From: an uncultured Bacteroidales bacterium
Lineage (GTDB): Bacteria; Bacteroidota; Bacteroidia; Bacteroidales; P3
Direction of reading: 5' to 3'
Assembly (NCBI GenBank): GCA_937901525.1
Contig: CALDHX010000072.1
Location: forward strand, 1 to 54,332
Length of the DNA stretch: 54,332 nucleotides
The notes below the pieces were generated by a model. It was not told where the DNA came from and made no database searches. It worked only from the letters and a program-made list of their open reading frames with translations. Below are positions 16,424 through 26,438 of the stretch, piece by piece; positions within the stretch are counted from its first letter, which is position 1, and every line of letters starts with the position of its first letter. The translations under genes and the position numbers were made by a program.

Positions 16424-17152
16424 TTAGTATTTTGACCAGTTTCTAAACCTCAAAGAAAAGACTCCAAAAAAGGCTTCTTTAAAGATTTTCATACTCATTT
16501 TACTTGTTCCTAATACTCTGTCTGTGAATATAATCGGCACTTCTTTTAGAGTAAATCCTAATTTGTAAGCTGTGTATTTCATCTCTATTTGAAATGCGTA
16601 GCCAACAAATTTTACTTTATCAAAATTTATGCGTTCTAAAAGTGAACGTTTGTAACAAGCAAAGCCTGCTGTGGTATCGCCAATCTTCATTCCTGTGATT
16701 AGTTGCACATATTTAGAGGCGTAATAGGACATCATAACTCGTCCCATTGGCCAATTTACAACTGAAATTTTTCCATCTACATAGCGAGAACCTATTGCCA
16801 TATCTGCTCCTTCAACACAGGCTTTGTAAAGATTAAGCAAATCTTTTGGTGGGTGAGAAAAATCTGCGTCCATTTCATAGATATAATCATATTTTCTTGC
16901 AATAGCCCATTTAAAGCCATGAAGATAAGCTGTTCCTAAGCCTAATTTACCTTTTCTTTCTTCAATAAATAATCTATCAGGAAACTCTTGCATTAGTTTT
17001 TTTACAATATCGGCAGTTCCGTCAGGGGAATTGTCTTCTACTATCAAAATATGAAATACCTTTTCCAACGAAAATACATATCTTATTATGTTTTCTATAT
17101 TTTCTTTTTCGTTGTAAGTTGGTATTATTACTATGCTATCACTTTGATTCAT
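16424..17152 (-). CDS. Polyprenol monophosphomannose synthase-like GT2 glycosyltransferase
   Basis: 242 residues, the soluble DPM1-type without a C-terminal membrane domain. GT-A motifs are clear: IIPTYNEKENI at the N-terminus, EDNSPDGT, the metal-binding DADFSHPP, and the terminal LGTSKMS block typical of dolichol/polyprenol-phosphate mannose synthases. It transfers a hexose (probably mannose) from a nucleotide sugar to a polyprenyl phosphate at the inner membrane for use outside the cytoplasm. The sugar cannot be fixed from sequence. It starts 11 bp after the PD40/OmpA-like gene. Confidence 0.88.
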   Translation of the reverse strand: MNQSDSIVIIPTYNEKENIENIIRYVFSLEKVFHILIVEDNSPDGTADIVKKLMQEFPDRLFIEERKGKLGLGTAYLHGFKWAIARKYDYIYEMDADFSHPPKDLLNLYKACVEGADMAIGSRYVDGKISVVNWPMGRVMMSYYASKYVQLITGMKIGDTTAGFACYKRSLLERINFDKVKFVGYAFQIEMKYTAYKLGFTLKEVPIIFTDRVLGTSKMSMKIFKEAFFGVFSLRFRNWSKY

Positions 17153-17163
17153 AAGTTTTATTA

Positions 17164-19437
17164 TTATTTTTCTATAAGAAATCCTATTTCTATTCTATCT
17201 TTTCCCTCCCAACCTATAAGTGGAGAAGTGTTTGCGTATGATGCTACAATTAAATTATCTTTATTTACACCGTTTTTAAGCAATATATCCATTATTATTT
17301 TGACTTGCTTTTCGGCTATCTCTTCTGCTTTTTCTGTTTTATTAACTGAGTGAATGTGTACTGAGATTGTTGTTATGTATTCTACATCTTTTAGTGATTG
17401 TGCTAAATATATCAATTCTTTTTCTCCTTTTGGGGTTAATTCTGTTAGTTTCTTTTCATTGAATGGTGAGTCTAAAAGATAGAATTGTTTTGTTTCAAAC
17501 AAATCATCTATGTTGTGTAGAATTATTTGAGAATTATCTTGTGAGAAAAAGCCTATATGACCATATTTTTGAGAATATAGATAGTATGGTTTATAGGGTT
17601 TTAAGAATGATAGGTAACCTTTTTTATTACTTTTTGCAATAAACATTGTATCGAGCTTAGAAGAATCTAATACAACGACTTCTTGACTTAAAAAATTACC
17701 TTTTTGATTTAATACATACGCATTTGTAAATTCTAAATCCTCATCAATGAAAAAAGAACGAGGGTTTGTGTTGTTGTCATTAGCAACAACTATCTTGTAA
17801 TTATCAAGCGAAATTACATAATCATTTTTATTTGTATTTATATTCTTACCAAGTAATATTGGTTCGCTCCAATTATCCACCACAGATGTGTCTTCTCTGT
17901 GAGAAACATATATATCTAATCCTCCATGATTGAGTCCTGCATTTGAACTAAAAAATAACATTTTTCCATCTTTTGATAACACAGGTGAAGTTTCATTGAA
18001 ACGTGTATTTATTGAGGAAGGTAACAACACTGTGTCTTGTTCTCCGGCATCAGTTGTTGTTATCATATATATATCTTCATCTTTTAAAGGAGATTCTGGT
18101 AGGTATCCGTCTTGTGTGTGTGCGGAAAATATTTTTTGCGAAAGTGGTTTTATATCTGTTTGTTCAAATTCTTTATCTATTACATGAAATGGTATTTTAT
18201 CTGCTTGCAATAGATTATGTGTTAATTCACTTTCGACTCTACTGTCTTTTTTATTTGCTTTTTTTTCTTGTGCAAGATATTTGCTTAATAGGGTAATTGT
18301 TAAGGAATTATTCTTTTTTAGAAACAATCCTCTATGATTTTTCAAATCATTATTGTTGATATTGGACTTTCTTAGTAAGAAATTGTAATCTTCATTTAAA
18401 ATTTTTGCAGTTTGCACTATTTTAGAGGTTTTGTAGTCAGGGAAGGTTTCTTCTATAAAAGAAATATTTTCTTTTGTTGGGTCAGAAAGGTAGTCTTTTA
18501 TGAATTGTTGTATAAGCAAACTATCGTATTCTATTTCTAAAACGGTATTTAGACCTGCTACTGATAAGTGTTCTAAGGAGATTGTTTTTAATTTTTCTAA
18601 TATCTGTTTGCGTTTCGGGTGATTTGGATTGCTTTTCACAAAATCTATCATTGAACTAAGTGAAGATTTTGCTATTACTTTATTGTATAATACATCGTTT
18701 AATTTTTCTTTTGCTAATTTAACGTATATACCGTTTGGAAATCTTGTGATATAGTCATTGTATTTTTCGGCAGTATTTTCTTCTAATGTGGTTTGAAAAA
18801 CAATTTTTTCTATTTCTTGATTAGCTTGTTGTCTATATTTTTCATTTGCAGTTTCTTTTACAAATTTTTCTAATTTTTCTAAGTCTCCACTTTCAAGTAT
18901 TTGCAAAGATATGATTTCGTCTATGGCTTGTTTGGCTAAGTTTGCTTGAATGGCATTAGGATATCTTTCTATGTATCTTTCGTAATCTTCAATTGTATTT
19001 AACATTTGAGTCCTCTCAAAAGATATTTGTTCTAATAGTCTTTCTGCTTCTTTTGTGTACTTTTTTTCTTCATAAAAGCATTCTACAAAATTTTCTAATG
19101 ATTCTATATCTCTGGTTTTATAGACAATAGATAATTCTTGTTTGCATATTTCTTCTAAGGAATAGATTTCTTTCCCTTGGATTTGATTGTATTTGTTTGC
19201 ATAGTAGTAGGCTAAACAGGCATTCCTATCGGGATTATTTAATGCTTTATAGTATAAAGATAATAATTCTATTCTATCAACATTGTTAGTATCTTCATAA
19301 GATGTTTGCAATTTTTCATAAACTTGTTGATATTCGCCTTTGTTCAACAAATTTATGATAGATTTTTTTTGAGCAAAAATAAAGTTAGGTACAATTAATA
19401 CTATTATTATTAATAAAATTAGCTTTTTTATATTCAT
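17164..19437 (-). CDS. PD40/OmpA-like periplasmic envelope protein
   Basis: 757 residues from the ATG at 19437; the longer frame to 19482 would overlap the preceding gene and lacks the signal peptide at its start. A signal peptide (ending IFAQ) precedes a long region of helical repeats (about 25-400; recurring YERYIERYPNA and YNDYITRFPNG, tetratricopeptide-like). Beta-propeller PD40 repeats follow (TSPVLSKDGKMLFFSSNAGLNHGGLDIYVS). A carboxypeptidase-regulatory-like strand region comes next, and a C-terminal degenerate OmpA-like domain. The order resembles PorE-type proteins of Bacteroidota, but the peptidoglycan-binding motif is not well conserved, so the role is open. Confidence 0.75.
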   Translation of the reverse strand: MNIKKLILLIIIVLIVPNFIFAQKKSIINLLNKGEYQQVYEKLQTSYEDTNNVDRIELLSLYYKALNNPDRNACLAYYYANKYNQIQGKEIYSLEEICKQELSIVYKTRDIESLENFVECFYEEKKYTKEAERLLEQISFERTQMLNTIEDYERYIERYPNAIQANLAKQAIDEIISLQILESGDLEKLEKFVKETANEKYRQQANQEIEKIVFQTTLEENTAEKYNDYITRFPNGIYVKLAKEKLNDVLYNKVIAKSSLSSMIDFVKSNPNHPKRKQILEKLKTISLEHLSVAGLNTVLEIEYDSLLIQQFIKDYLSDPTKENISFIEETFPDYKTSKIVQTAKILNEDYNFLLRKSNINNNDLKNHRGLFLKKNNSLTITLLSKYLAQEKKANKKDSRVESELTHNLLQADKIPFHVIDKEFEQTDIKPLSQKIFSAHTQDGYLPESPLKDEDIYMITTTDAGEQDTVLLPSSINTRFNETSPVLSKDGKMLFFSSNAGLNHGGLDIYVSHREDTSVVDNWSEPILLGKNINTNKNDYVISLDNYKIVVANDNNTNPRSFFIDEDLEFTNAYVLNQKGNFLSQEVVVLDSSKLDTMFIAKSNKKGYLSFLKPYKPYYLYSQKYGHIGFFSQDNSQIILHNIDDLFETKQFYLLDSPFNEKKLTELTPKGEKELIYLAQSLKDVEYITTISVHIHSVNKTEKAEEIAEKQVKIIMDILLKNGVNKDNLIVASYANTSPLIGWEGKDRIEIGFLIEK

Positions 19438-19448
19438 TTTTATATTTG

Positions 19449-22142
19449 TTATTTCACTTCTATCGGATAATGTTCTATCCATTGATCTTCTACTTGCAGG
19501 TCTATAGTATATCGTCCAGAAGTAATTTTGTCTTCAAATACAATTATTTCAGAATTATATTCTTGTTCGTCTACATACAAGTGATCTTTATCCCATATTT
19601 TCACTTTTTGCAATTTATGTATTCCATCTCCATAAATTAATATGCGTTCATCGTCTTCCCAAATATAAATCCCTGAATAATCTGGATGTAAATCATATAT
19701 TGCTTTTGCTTTTATTAGATGTATTCTATATCTACTATTTGTTGTGCCACTTGCTATTTGTGTTTTTACAGAGGCTGAATCACATAGGTTATAGAATACT
19801 TGATTGTCTTTATCCTCTAATAAAACTAATACATTCTTTGGTAAAACTGATATATTATTTAGTTGTAGCTCTATTTCGTTTCCTTGTGCAATAAAAAGAC
19901 CTACGTCAAATGAAGCTGGATAGTCGGGGAATATATTGACTGATAATTCTTCTCCATCTGCTATAAAATATATCTCTGCCATAGTTTCACTTGTTCCAAA
20001 TATCTTGTGTGCATCATATTTGTCAAATTCATATTTGGAATTATCCATCATTCCTAATAATGCATATTGACTTACTCCATCTACAACTGCTGAAAGTGTC
20101 AAATAGTTGTTATTTATAAATGATTGCTCTCCTGATTTTGGTATGTATTGATGTTGTCTTTTGAAAATTATTTCACTTTTATCTGAAATGGTTTCCACAA
20201 AAAATGCTTCTAATGAAGGTATCAAAACATTCTCATTTGGATCTACTATTATAGGATTATAAACTTTGTTTTCTTTGTCCATTAAGAATATTGCGTTACC
20301 TTGTATCTTCCCATCTATTGCTTCAAATATTTTTTTTGAGCTCAATGGGGCTGTAAAAGGATTTCCAACAAGATTTTTTTTGTCATAGTTGTTCTCTATA
20401 AGTGTAAATATCGTACTACTATTACATAGGATTCCTTCATATTTTATATCTAAGGGTGATTGTGTGTAAACTGCGTAACCTTTGCCTGGTAATAAAATAA
20501 AATTAGGGTCTGTTAAATATTCACTCCAATAATCTCCATGCTTACTTTTTTTTCCTGTATTGTATTGCATTAGCCAAGTGTCATTATTATTTCTTTCCAT
20601 TGAAAAAACTGCAGCCTGAGTTTTATTCATTGGACTTGTTAAATAATTCCACTTTTCTCCATCTAAGTTTTGATGTACCGTAAAATATGACATATTACCA
20701 TACATTATGTCTCCTGATACATAAAACATTCTATCGGTTTCTATTTCTACATTAACACTATCACCCAAAAACAACATAGAACACATAGCATCGCAATCAA
20801 CTATAACATTACAACCACTATTTATATAAACAAAGTCTTCCATTGTTGGTTCTCCTTGTGGTTCCCATATTTCTGGATTACTCCAATAGCCAGAAGATAT
20901 AAGTCGTTTTATCTTAGGATAACCAAAATATAAATCCTTTATTTCAAGTCTTTCTATATTGTGTATGTTTATTTCAAGTTTGTCGGCTGTTAATGGAGAT
21001 TGCAGAGGAACACAATAATTTAAATTTGTAACCTCATCATCCATTTCACAAATCAGTTTGTCTTTTCTATACCATTTATATGTAATACGAATCCCTGTAT
21101 ATTTTTTTTCATTGCTTTCTTCTAATGATAGCTCTTCTTCTGTTAGTTTCAAAATAAATTGATAATCTCTATTTGAAAAGACTGGAAAACTAAATGATAT
21201 TTCTCTATCTATTGTGGGAAGTGATATTTCTTGTATTTTGTTTTCAATAAATTCGCTCTCACTTATACTTGAACAAGATGCTGTTAGTGGTATTACTATC
21301 GGATTTGCTAATTTATTTGTACTTAAAACTAACTCAGCAGAATGTTCTCCTATTTTTTTTGGAATATAAGATATAGAAAATGTTTGGGAGGATTCTTTTA
21401 TATCTAAGGTTTTAGATGACAACTTAAAATAATCTTTATCTTTTCCTCTTATTTCAAGTTTCACATCATTCCTTATATATTTTCCTGAAAGTTCCATTCG
21501 CATTGTTTCAGGATAAACGTATGGCATTGGTATGTGATTAAAAAATATTTTGTCAATTAATACTTTTTTATTCCCTTTTATTAATTCTATTGACAGATTA
21601 GCTTCTACTCCATTGTAGGGATCGTTCTCCGATTCTACTAAAATATCTTTTATTTGAATTGAAGGGTTAGCTCCACTTCCTCTTATTTTTGATAGTTTCC
21701 AAGATAGTTGAATATGTTCCTTGTTTTCACATTCTTGTGGCAATAATACATATTCAAATGTTTTTGTTTTAGGACGTTTTGTTGTATTAAAGGTGATTGG
21801 TTTTTTATTTTCATCTAAAACGTTTTTCCAATCATCATTTTCAGAAAGTCTGTATTGTAAAGTCGCTGCCCAACGTGCATTTGAGGATTTTAATGTATAA
21901 CTTTTCCAAGATAATCTTATATTTTCTTGACTTAAAGTTGATAAGTTTAATATTATTCTTCCCGATTGAAGTTTTTTATTCTCTACTTCAAAATATATCG
22001 GTGATTCATTTTTAATGTATTTGTTTTTATCAAAATTAGGAAATATAAATGACGACTCTTTCAAAGAGTGTATTTGGGAGTAAAGTGTAATGTTTACAAC
22101 AAATAAAAAGAAACTTAATGATATTATTTTTTTTATATTCAT
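19449..22142 (-). CDS. Large secreted protein of unknown function
   Basis: 897 residues with a signal peptide (MNIKKIISLSFFLF, cleavage after LYSQ). I do not recognise it as a whole. Residues about 190-290 look like an Ig-like/DUF1573-like beta domain (IPKKIGEHSAELVLSTNK). A GYWSNPEIWEPQG segment near 415 resembles G8-type or T9SS-substrate modules (GxWxxxxxW), followed by a region like those of Bacteroidota surface proteins. The C-terminus is strand-rich but is not a clear type IX sorting domain. It lies between the LysM-PBP1 gene (6 bp) and the PD40/OmpA-like gene (11 bp), suggesting an envelope complex. Confidence 0.7.
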   Translation of the reverse strand: MNIKKIISLSFFLFVVNITLYSQIHSLKESSFIFPNFDKNKYIKNESPIYFEVENKKLQSGRIILNLSTLSQENIRLSWKSYTLKSSNARWAATLQYRLSENDDWKNVLDENKKPITFNTTKRPKTKTFEYVLLPQECENKEHIQLSWKLSKIRGSGANPSIQIKDILVESENDPYNGVEANLSIELIKGNKKVLIDKIFFNHIPMPYVYPETMRMELSGKYIRNDVKLEIRGKDKDYFKLSSKTLDIKESSQTFSISYIPKKIGEHSAELVLSTNKLANPIVIPLTASCSSISESEFIENKIQEISLPTIDREISFSFPVFSNRDYQFILKLTEEELSLEESNEKKYTGIRITYKWYRKDKLICEMDDEVTNLNYCVPLQSPLTADKLEINIHNIERLEIKDLYFGYPKIKRLISSGYWSNPEIWEPQGEPTMEDFVYINSGCNVIVDCDAMCSMLFLGDSVNVEIETDRMFYVSGDIMYGNMSYFTVHQNLDGEKWNYLTSPMNKTQAAVFSMERNNNDTWLMQYNTGKKSKHGDYWSEYLTDPNFILLPGKGYAVYTQSPLDIKYEGILCNSSTIFTLIENNYDKKNLVGNPFTAPLSSKKIFEAIDGKIQGNAIFLMDKENKVYNPIIVDPNENVLIPSLEAFFVETISDKSEIIFKRQHQYIPKSGEQSFINNNYLTLSAVVDGVSQYALLGMMDNSKYEFDKYDAHKIFGTSETMAEIYFIADGEELSVNIFPDYPASFDVGLFIAQGNEIELQLNNISVLPKNVLVLLEDKDNQVFYNLCDSASVKTQIASGTTNSRYRIHLIKAKAIYDLHPDYSGIYIWEDDERILIYGDGIHKLQKVKIWDKDHLYVDEQEYNSEIIVFEDKITSGRYTIDLQVEDQWIEHYPIEVK

Positions 22143-22148
22143 ACCGAA

Positions 22149-23597
22149 CTATTCTATTACTGCTCTTATTTTATAATCTTCCATTTTGTAGATTGTTGTC
22201 TTTTTATTTTGGTAACCTGAATTTTCATCTCTTCTTTCAAAATAAAAATTACTAATAATCTTATCTACTTTACCAATATTTGGATTTTCAATAAACGCTT
22301 CCCCATTTGATATTATACTGTTAACAAAAAACATTGTTATATCATAGCCTAATGCTGCATAAATCCTATCAGGCTCTGTTTTAAAGTTTGTTCTATATTC
22401 TTTTACAAAATCAACAAAATTACTGTTTGTATAATCATTATAGTGATTTAATGTAAAATGATAATGAAGCTTTTCTAATAAAGAATAATCTAAGTGAGGA
22501 AATTCTATCCAAGAGTAATCTGCAAACAAAACTATATCAACATCACTTTTAAAACTAAGATTTGACAATAATCGTTTTGAATAATTTTCATTATCTCTAC
22601 TATTGCCTTTATCAACAAGATTGATTACAACGTTTTTTTTGCCCTCTTTTATCTTAGAAGATAACTTTGAGCCTTGTTTATTATAATCTAAGATTGTCCA
22701 AGTATTTTTCCCTTTTGAAAGTAATTGTTGATAATAATCTATTACTGCTTTCAATTCTGGTTTATTATCATGTACAACTACAATATTCGCATCTGCAAAA
22801 TCTCTTCTTATATATCTAATTATAGTTTCAACCTCTGCTGCAGGAGATGGTTGTATTTTAAATACATAATTATTATCTAAAATAGACAAGTCATTGCTCA
22901 TTGGATTAACAACAGGAATTTGTTTACCTCTTGCATAATCTGCTATCAATGAAAATGGTTGTTTAAAAACCAATGGAACAATAATATCCATTTTATTCAT
23001 ATCCTCGGAATTTAATGCTTCTTGCACCTTTGTAATGTCGTTATCTCCGACATCATAAACATAACAATCTACATTAAATCCCGATTTTTCAAGATTATTG
23101 AGAGCTATTCTTATACCCTCGTAAAAGTAAATATAGTCAAAACATTTATACCTTTGTCTTTTCTTTTCATCTATATTAAATTTTGTAAACGTTAATTGAT
23201 CTACATAGTCATAATTCAACGGCATAAATACCGCCATATTTACTTTTCTTGATTTATCTAATTTCTTTTTAGATTTCGATTTAGGATATAAAGCATTTGT
23301 AGATGATTTTACTACCGGTTCTTTTTCTTCTTCAAACACGTGTTTATTTCTAACGGTTATAGGAATCTTTATAACCTGATCGGCTTTCAAATTATTGGCC
23401 GTTAATCCAGGATTTACCTCTATTATATCGCTTTCATTCAAGAAATAATTTCTCGAAATTCTATATAAAGTTTCGCCCTTCTTAACTTTATGCAATCCAA
23501 GCATATCTTCATTTTCAGAAACATTTGTTTGAGCAAATGCCACTTGAAGACCTAAAACAAAAAATAAACCACAAATTATTTGAAGAAAACGTTTCAT
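22149..23597 (-). CDS. LysM domain fused to PBP1-type ligand-binding domain
   Basis: 482 residues. Signal peptide (about 1-22, ending AFAQ); one LysM domain (about 34-80; HKVKKGETLYRISRNY, then NPGLTANNLKADQVIKIP) for peptidoglycan binding; a basic linker rich in Lys/Ser; then a periplasmic-binding-protein type 1 fold (about 120-470; VNMAVFMPLNYDY, IRIALNNLEKSGFNVDCYVYD). It is likely anchored to the wall in the periplasm. The ligand is unknown. It follows guaA by 25 bp and is the first of three exported proteins in a row. Confidence 0.83.
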   Translation of the reverse strand: MKRFLQIICGLFFVLGLQVAFAQTNVSENEDMLGLHKVKKGETLYRISRNYFLNESDIIEVNPGLTANNLKADQVIKIPITVRNKHVFEEEKEPVVKSSTNALYPKSKSKKKLDKSRKVNMAVFMPLNYDYVDQLTFTKFNIDEKKRQRYKCFDYIYFYEGIRIALNNLEKSGFNVDCYVYDVGDNDITKVQEALNSEDMNKMDIIVPLVFKQPFSLIADYARGKQIPVVNPMSNDLSILDNNYVFKIQPSPAAEVETIIRYIRRDFADANIVVVHDNKPELKAVIDYYQQLLSKGKNTWTILDYNKQGSKLSSKIKEGKKNVVINLVDKGNSRDNENYSKRLLSNLSFKSDVDIVLFADYSWIEFPHLDYSLLEKLHYHFTLNHYNDYTNSNFVDFVKEYRTNFKTEPDRIYAALGYDITMFFVNSIISNGEAFIENPNIGKVDKIISNFYFERRDENSGYQNKKTTIYKMEDYKIRAVIE

Positions 23598-23622
23598 ATC
23601 TATATCTTTTTATTAAAAAAAA

Positions 23623-25146
23623 TTATTCCCATTCAATAGTTGCAGGAGGTTTTGAACTAATATCATAACATACCCTATTTACCCCACGAACTTTATTTAT
23701 AATTTCATTAGACACCTTTGCTAAAAACTCGTATGGTAAATAAGACCAATCAGCCGTCATTCCGTCAACAGATTCCACTGCTCTGAGAGCTACAACTCTT
23801 TCATAAGTTCTTTCATCTCCCATTACACCAACAGATTGTATAGGAAGTAAAACAGCTCCTGCTTGCCAAACTTTATTATACAAGCCATCTTTTCTTAAAT
23901 TATCAATAAAGATAGCATCAACCTCTTGAAGAATTGCTACTTTTTCAGCAGTAACATCACCTAATATTCTTATTGCTAATCCAGGTCCAGGAAAAGGATG
24001 GCGTCCTAAAAGTTCTTCTTTTAATCCCAAAGCCTTACCAACTCTTCTTACTTCATCTTTAAATAAAGATCTTAACGGTTCAACTATTTTCAATTTCATA
24101 TAATCTGGAAGTCCTCCAACATTATGATGAGACTTAATTGTAACACTTGGCCCCTTTACACTACAACTCTCAATAACATCAGGATATATTGTACCTTGAG
24201 CTAACCATTTCACATCTTTAATTTTTGCAGCCTCTGCATCAAAAACATCTATAAAGGTTTTACCTATTGCTTTTCTTTTCTTTTCAGGATCGGTTAAACC
24301 TTCAAGAGCAGAATAGAATTCTTTTTTCGCATCAACTCCAACAACGTTTAAACCCATTCCTTTATAAGAAGCCAAAACATCTTCAAACTCATTTTTACGC
24401 AAAAGACCATTATCCACAAATATACAATTAAGATTTTTGCCTATTGCCTTATGTAATAAAAGAGCTGCAACAGAAGAATCTACTCCTCCACTTAATCCCA
24501 AAACGACTTTATCGTCTTGCAATTTTTCTTTCAATGCTTGAATTGTTGTGTCTATAAAAGAATCCTCTGTCCAACTTTGCTCACAACCACAAACATCAAC
24601 AACAAAGTTTTTAAGAATAGTTAAACCATCTATTGAATGATAAACTTCTGGGTGAAATTGAATTGCATAAGTTTCTTCGCCTTCTATTTTATATCCAGCA
24701 TTCTTTACACTTTCTGTTGAACAGATTACTTTATAATTTTCTGGCATTGACTCAATCGTATCACCATGAGACATCCATACTTGAGAATTTTCTTCTACAC
24801 CCTTTAACAATGCTGATTCTTTATCTATATAATTAAGGTGTGCTCTACCATATTCTCTAATTTTACTTGCAACAACATTTCCGCCAAAAGCTTGCACCAT
24901 ATATTGAGCGCCATAACAAACACCTAAAACAGGCATTTCGCCTTTAAACCACAAATCAGGTTTTGGAGCATCTTCATCTCTTACACTGCAAGGGCTTCCA
25001 CTAAGAATTACACCTTTAACATCATCACTAAATTTAGGAGGATTATTAAACGGATGTATCTCACAATAAACATTCAATTCTCTTACCTTTCTTGCTATAA
25101 GCTGTGTATATTGAGAACCATGATCTAATATTATTATAGTTTGCAT
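23623..25146 (-). CDS. guaA: GMP synthase (glutamine-hydrolysing)
   Basis: 507 residues. The glutaminase domain (about 1-185) shows the nucleophile in GVCYGAQYM and the His/Glu pair in FHPEVYHS. The ATP-pyrophosphatase domain follows with the PP-loop LSGGVDSSV, and the C-terminal dimerisation domain ends in the family-typical KPPATIEWE. It converts XMP to GMP. A TAnnTTTG box (TAATTTTG, 25200-25207 on the minus strand) lies about 55 bp upstream. No purine riboswitch is evident in the short leader. Confidence 0.97.
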   Translation of the reverse strand: MQTIIILDHGSQYTQLIARKVRELNVYCEIHPFNNPPKFSDDVKGVILSGSPCSVRDEDAPKPDLWFKGEMPVLGVCYGAQYMVQAFGGNVVASKIREYGRAHLNYIDKESALLKGVEENSQVWMSHGDTIESMPENYKVICSTESVKNAGYKIEGEETYAIQFHPEVYHSIDGLTILKNFVVDVCGCEQSWTEDSFIDTTIQALKEKLQDDKVVLGLSGGVDSSVAALLLHKAIGKNLNCIFVDNGLLRKNEFEDVLASYKGMGLNVVGVDAKKEFYSALEGLTDPEKKRKAIGKTFIDVFDAEAAKIKDVKWLAQGTIYPDVIESCSVKGPSVTIKSHHNVGGLPDYMKLKIVEPLRSLFKDEVRRVGKALGLKEELLGRHPFPGPGLAIRILGDVTAEKVAILQEVDAIFIDNLRKDGLYNKVWQAGAVLLPIQSVGVMGDERTYERVVALRAVESVDGMTADWSYLPYEFLAKVSNEIINKVRGVNRVCYDISSKPPATIEWE

Positions 25147-25199
25147 TCTTAAAAATTGTTTTAATTCATAAAATTATACCCATTGTACTAATCAATTTT

Positions 25200-25207
25200 C
25201 AAAATTA
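25200..25207 (-). promoter_or_regulatory. -7 element TAATTTTG of guaA
   Basis: Minus-strand match to TAnnTTTG, 53 bp from the guaA ATG, facing away from the promoter of the divergent transferase gene. Confidence 0.5.
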
Positions 25208-25219
25208 CAAAAAAAAAAT

Positions 25220-25287
25220 TAATTCTAAGATAAAAAGCAATAATTCTAAGAAAAAATATTTTTTTTAAAAGAAAAATACTAACTTTG
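25220..25287 (+). promoter_or_regulatory. Divergent control region: 21-bp spaced direct repeats and TAACTTTG box
   Basis: TAATTCTAAGA occurs at 25220-25230 and 25241-25251, exactly 21 bp apart, with a degenerate third step at 25267. TAACTTTG (25280-25287) is the -7 box of the plus-strand gene at 25313. The repeats lie between the guaA and transferase promoters, two helical turns apart. Confidence 0.5.
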
Positions 25288-25312
25288 CCGAATAATTTAA
25301 ATTTAATAAGTT

Positions 25313-26434
25313 ATGATTTGGATTACTTGTTTTGTTGCAGCCTTTATTTTGGTATACCTTTTAATGCCAATCTTTATCAGATTAATGGAAAAGTATAAAA
25401 TTTTAGACTCTTCTGGCGGAAGAAAGATACATAAAGGCTATACAGCCCACATGGGTGGAGTTGTAATTTTTATTGCCTTTGTAGTTGCATTATTTTCCTG
25501 TGTTTTACAATTGATGACAGAAATAAATATGTTGCAATTCATATCATTTATTGTTCTTTTATTTCTTGTTGTAATATTAGGCATTAGAGATGATATGAAT
25601 TCCCTATCACCAAAAGTAAAACTTCTTTGTGAAATCACAATAGGATTTTTATTTTGTTGCCTAGATATAAGACTATATAGTTTTTATGGCTTATTTGGCG
25701 TAGAAGAATTACCGATTTGGTTATCCTATGTTTTAACAATAGCATTCATGATAGTTGTTTGCAATGCCTATAACCTAATAGATGGAATAGATGGTCAAGC
25801 AGGCACACAAGGACTTGCGGTATTCATTTTCCTTGTAATATTTATAGCCAACATACTACAAGAAGATGGAACATTAAACAATGATACATTTTTTGCAAGC
25901 TCTACTTTTTGGCTTACAGTCTACATAGCAATAATCGGAAGCATAATTGGATTTTTAATATTCAATTGGCAACCAGCAAAAATATTCATGGGAGACACAG
26001 GAAGCTTGTTTATAGGAACATTAATTGCCTTTTCAATAATAATGTCAATGAATTATAATGGAGAAAATCCAATACAAATATGCGATTTTCAAACAAAAGC
26101 AAAAATTTTAGTTTTCCCTATGTTCTTTTTCCTACCATTAGCTGATACATTTAGAGTGTTTGCTTCAAGAGTAAAAAAAGGAAAATCACCTTTTTCAGCA
26201 GACAAAACTCACATACATCACTCCTTATTACGCACAGGCTATTCTCATCAAAAGACCACACTTACAACCTTTACCATACAAATAATAATAGCCACAATTT
26301 CTTCAATTGTAGCATTTTTAATAAGCGATTTATATTACATTCTTTACATCATAGCAATGCTCTTCTTGTACATAATAATACTTCGTTTCATAGTGCAGAA
26401 AAGAGTATTAAAATTAAAACTAAAACAAAATTAA
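25313..26434 (+). CDS. WecA/TagO-type undecaprenyl-phosphate sugar-1-phosphate transferase (MraY-like)
   Basis: 373 residues with about ten to eleven membrane helices. The cytoplasmic loop motifs of the family are intact: early KIHKGYTAHMGGV, NAYNLIDGIDGQAGTQG (catalytic Asp cluster), FMGDTGSLFIG, and the HIHHSLLRTGYSHQKT histidine loop of WecA-type enzymes. It attaches a sugar-1-phosphate (commonly GlcNAc-1-P) to undecaprenyl phosphate, starting a surface glycan. Two glycosyltransferases follow, after ftsE, which fits a glycan role. Confidence 0.9.
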   Translation: MIWITCFVAAFILVYLLMPIFIRLMEKYKILDSSGGRKIHKGYTAHMGGVVIFIAFVVALFSCVLQLMTEINMLQFISFIVLLFLVVILGIRDDMNSLSPKVKLLCEITIGFLFCCLDIRLYSFYGLFGVEELPIWLSYVLTIAFMIVVCNAYNLIDGIDGQAGTQGLAVFIFLVIFIANILQEDGTLNNDTFFASSTFWLTVYIAIIGSIIGFLIFNWQPAKIFMGDTGSLFIGTLIAFSIIMSMNYNGENPIQICDFQTKAKILVFPMFFFLPLADTFRVFASRVKKGKSPFSADKTHIHHSLLRTGYSHQKTTLTTFTIQIIIATISSIVAFLISDLYYILYIIAMLFLYIIILRFIVQKRVLKLKLKQN

Positions 26435-26438
26435 AACT

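Noticed and set aside
25147..25312. Purine riboswitch upstream of guaA
   Set aside because: The leader after the -7 box is only about 50 nt of A/T-rich sequence without the conserved purine aptamer junctions.
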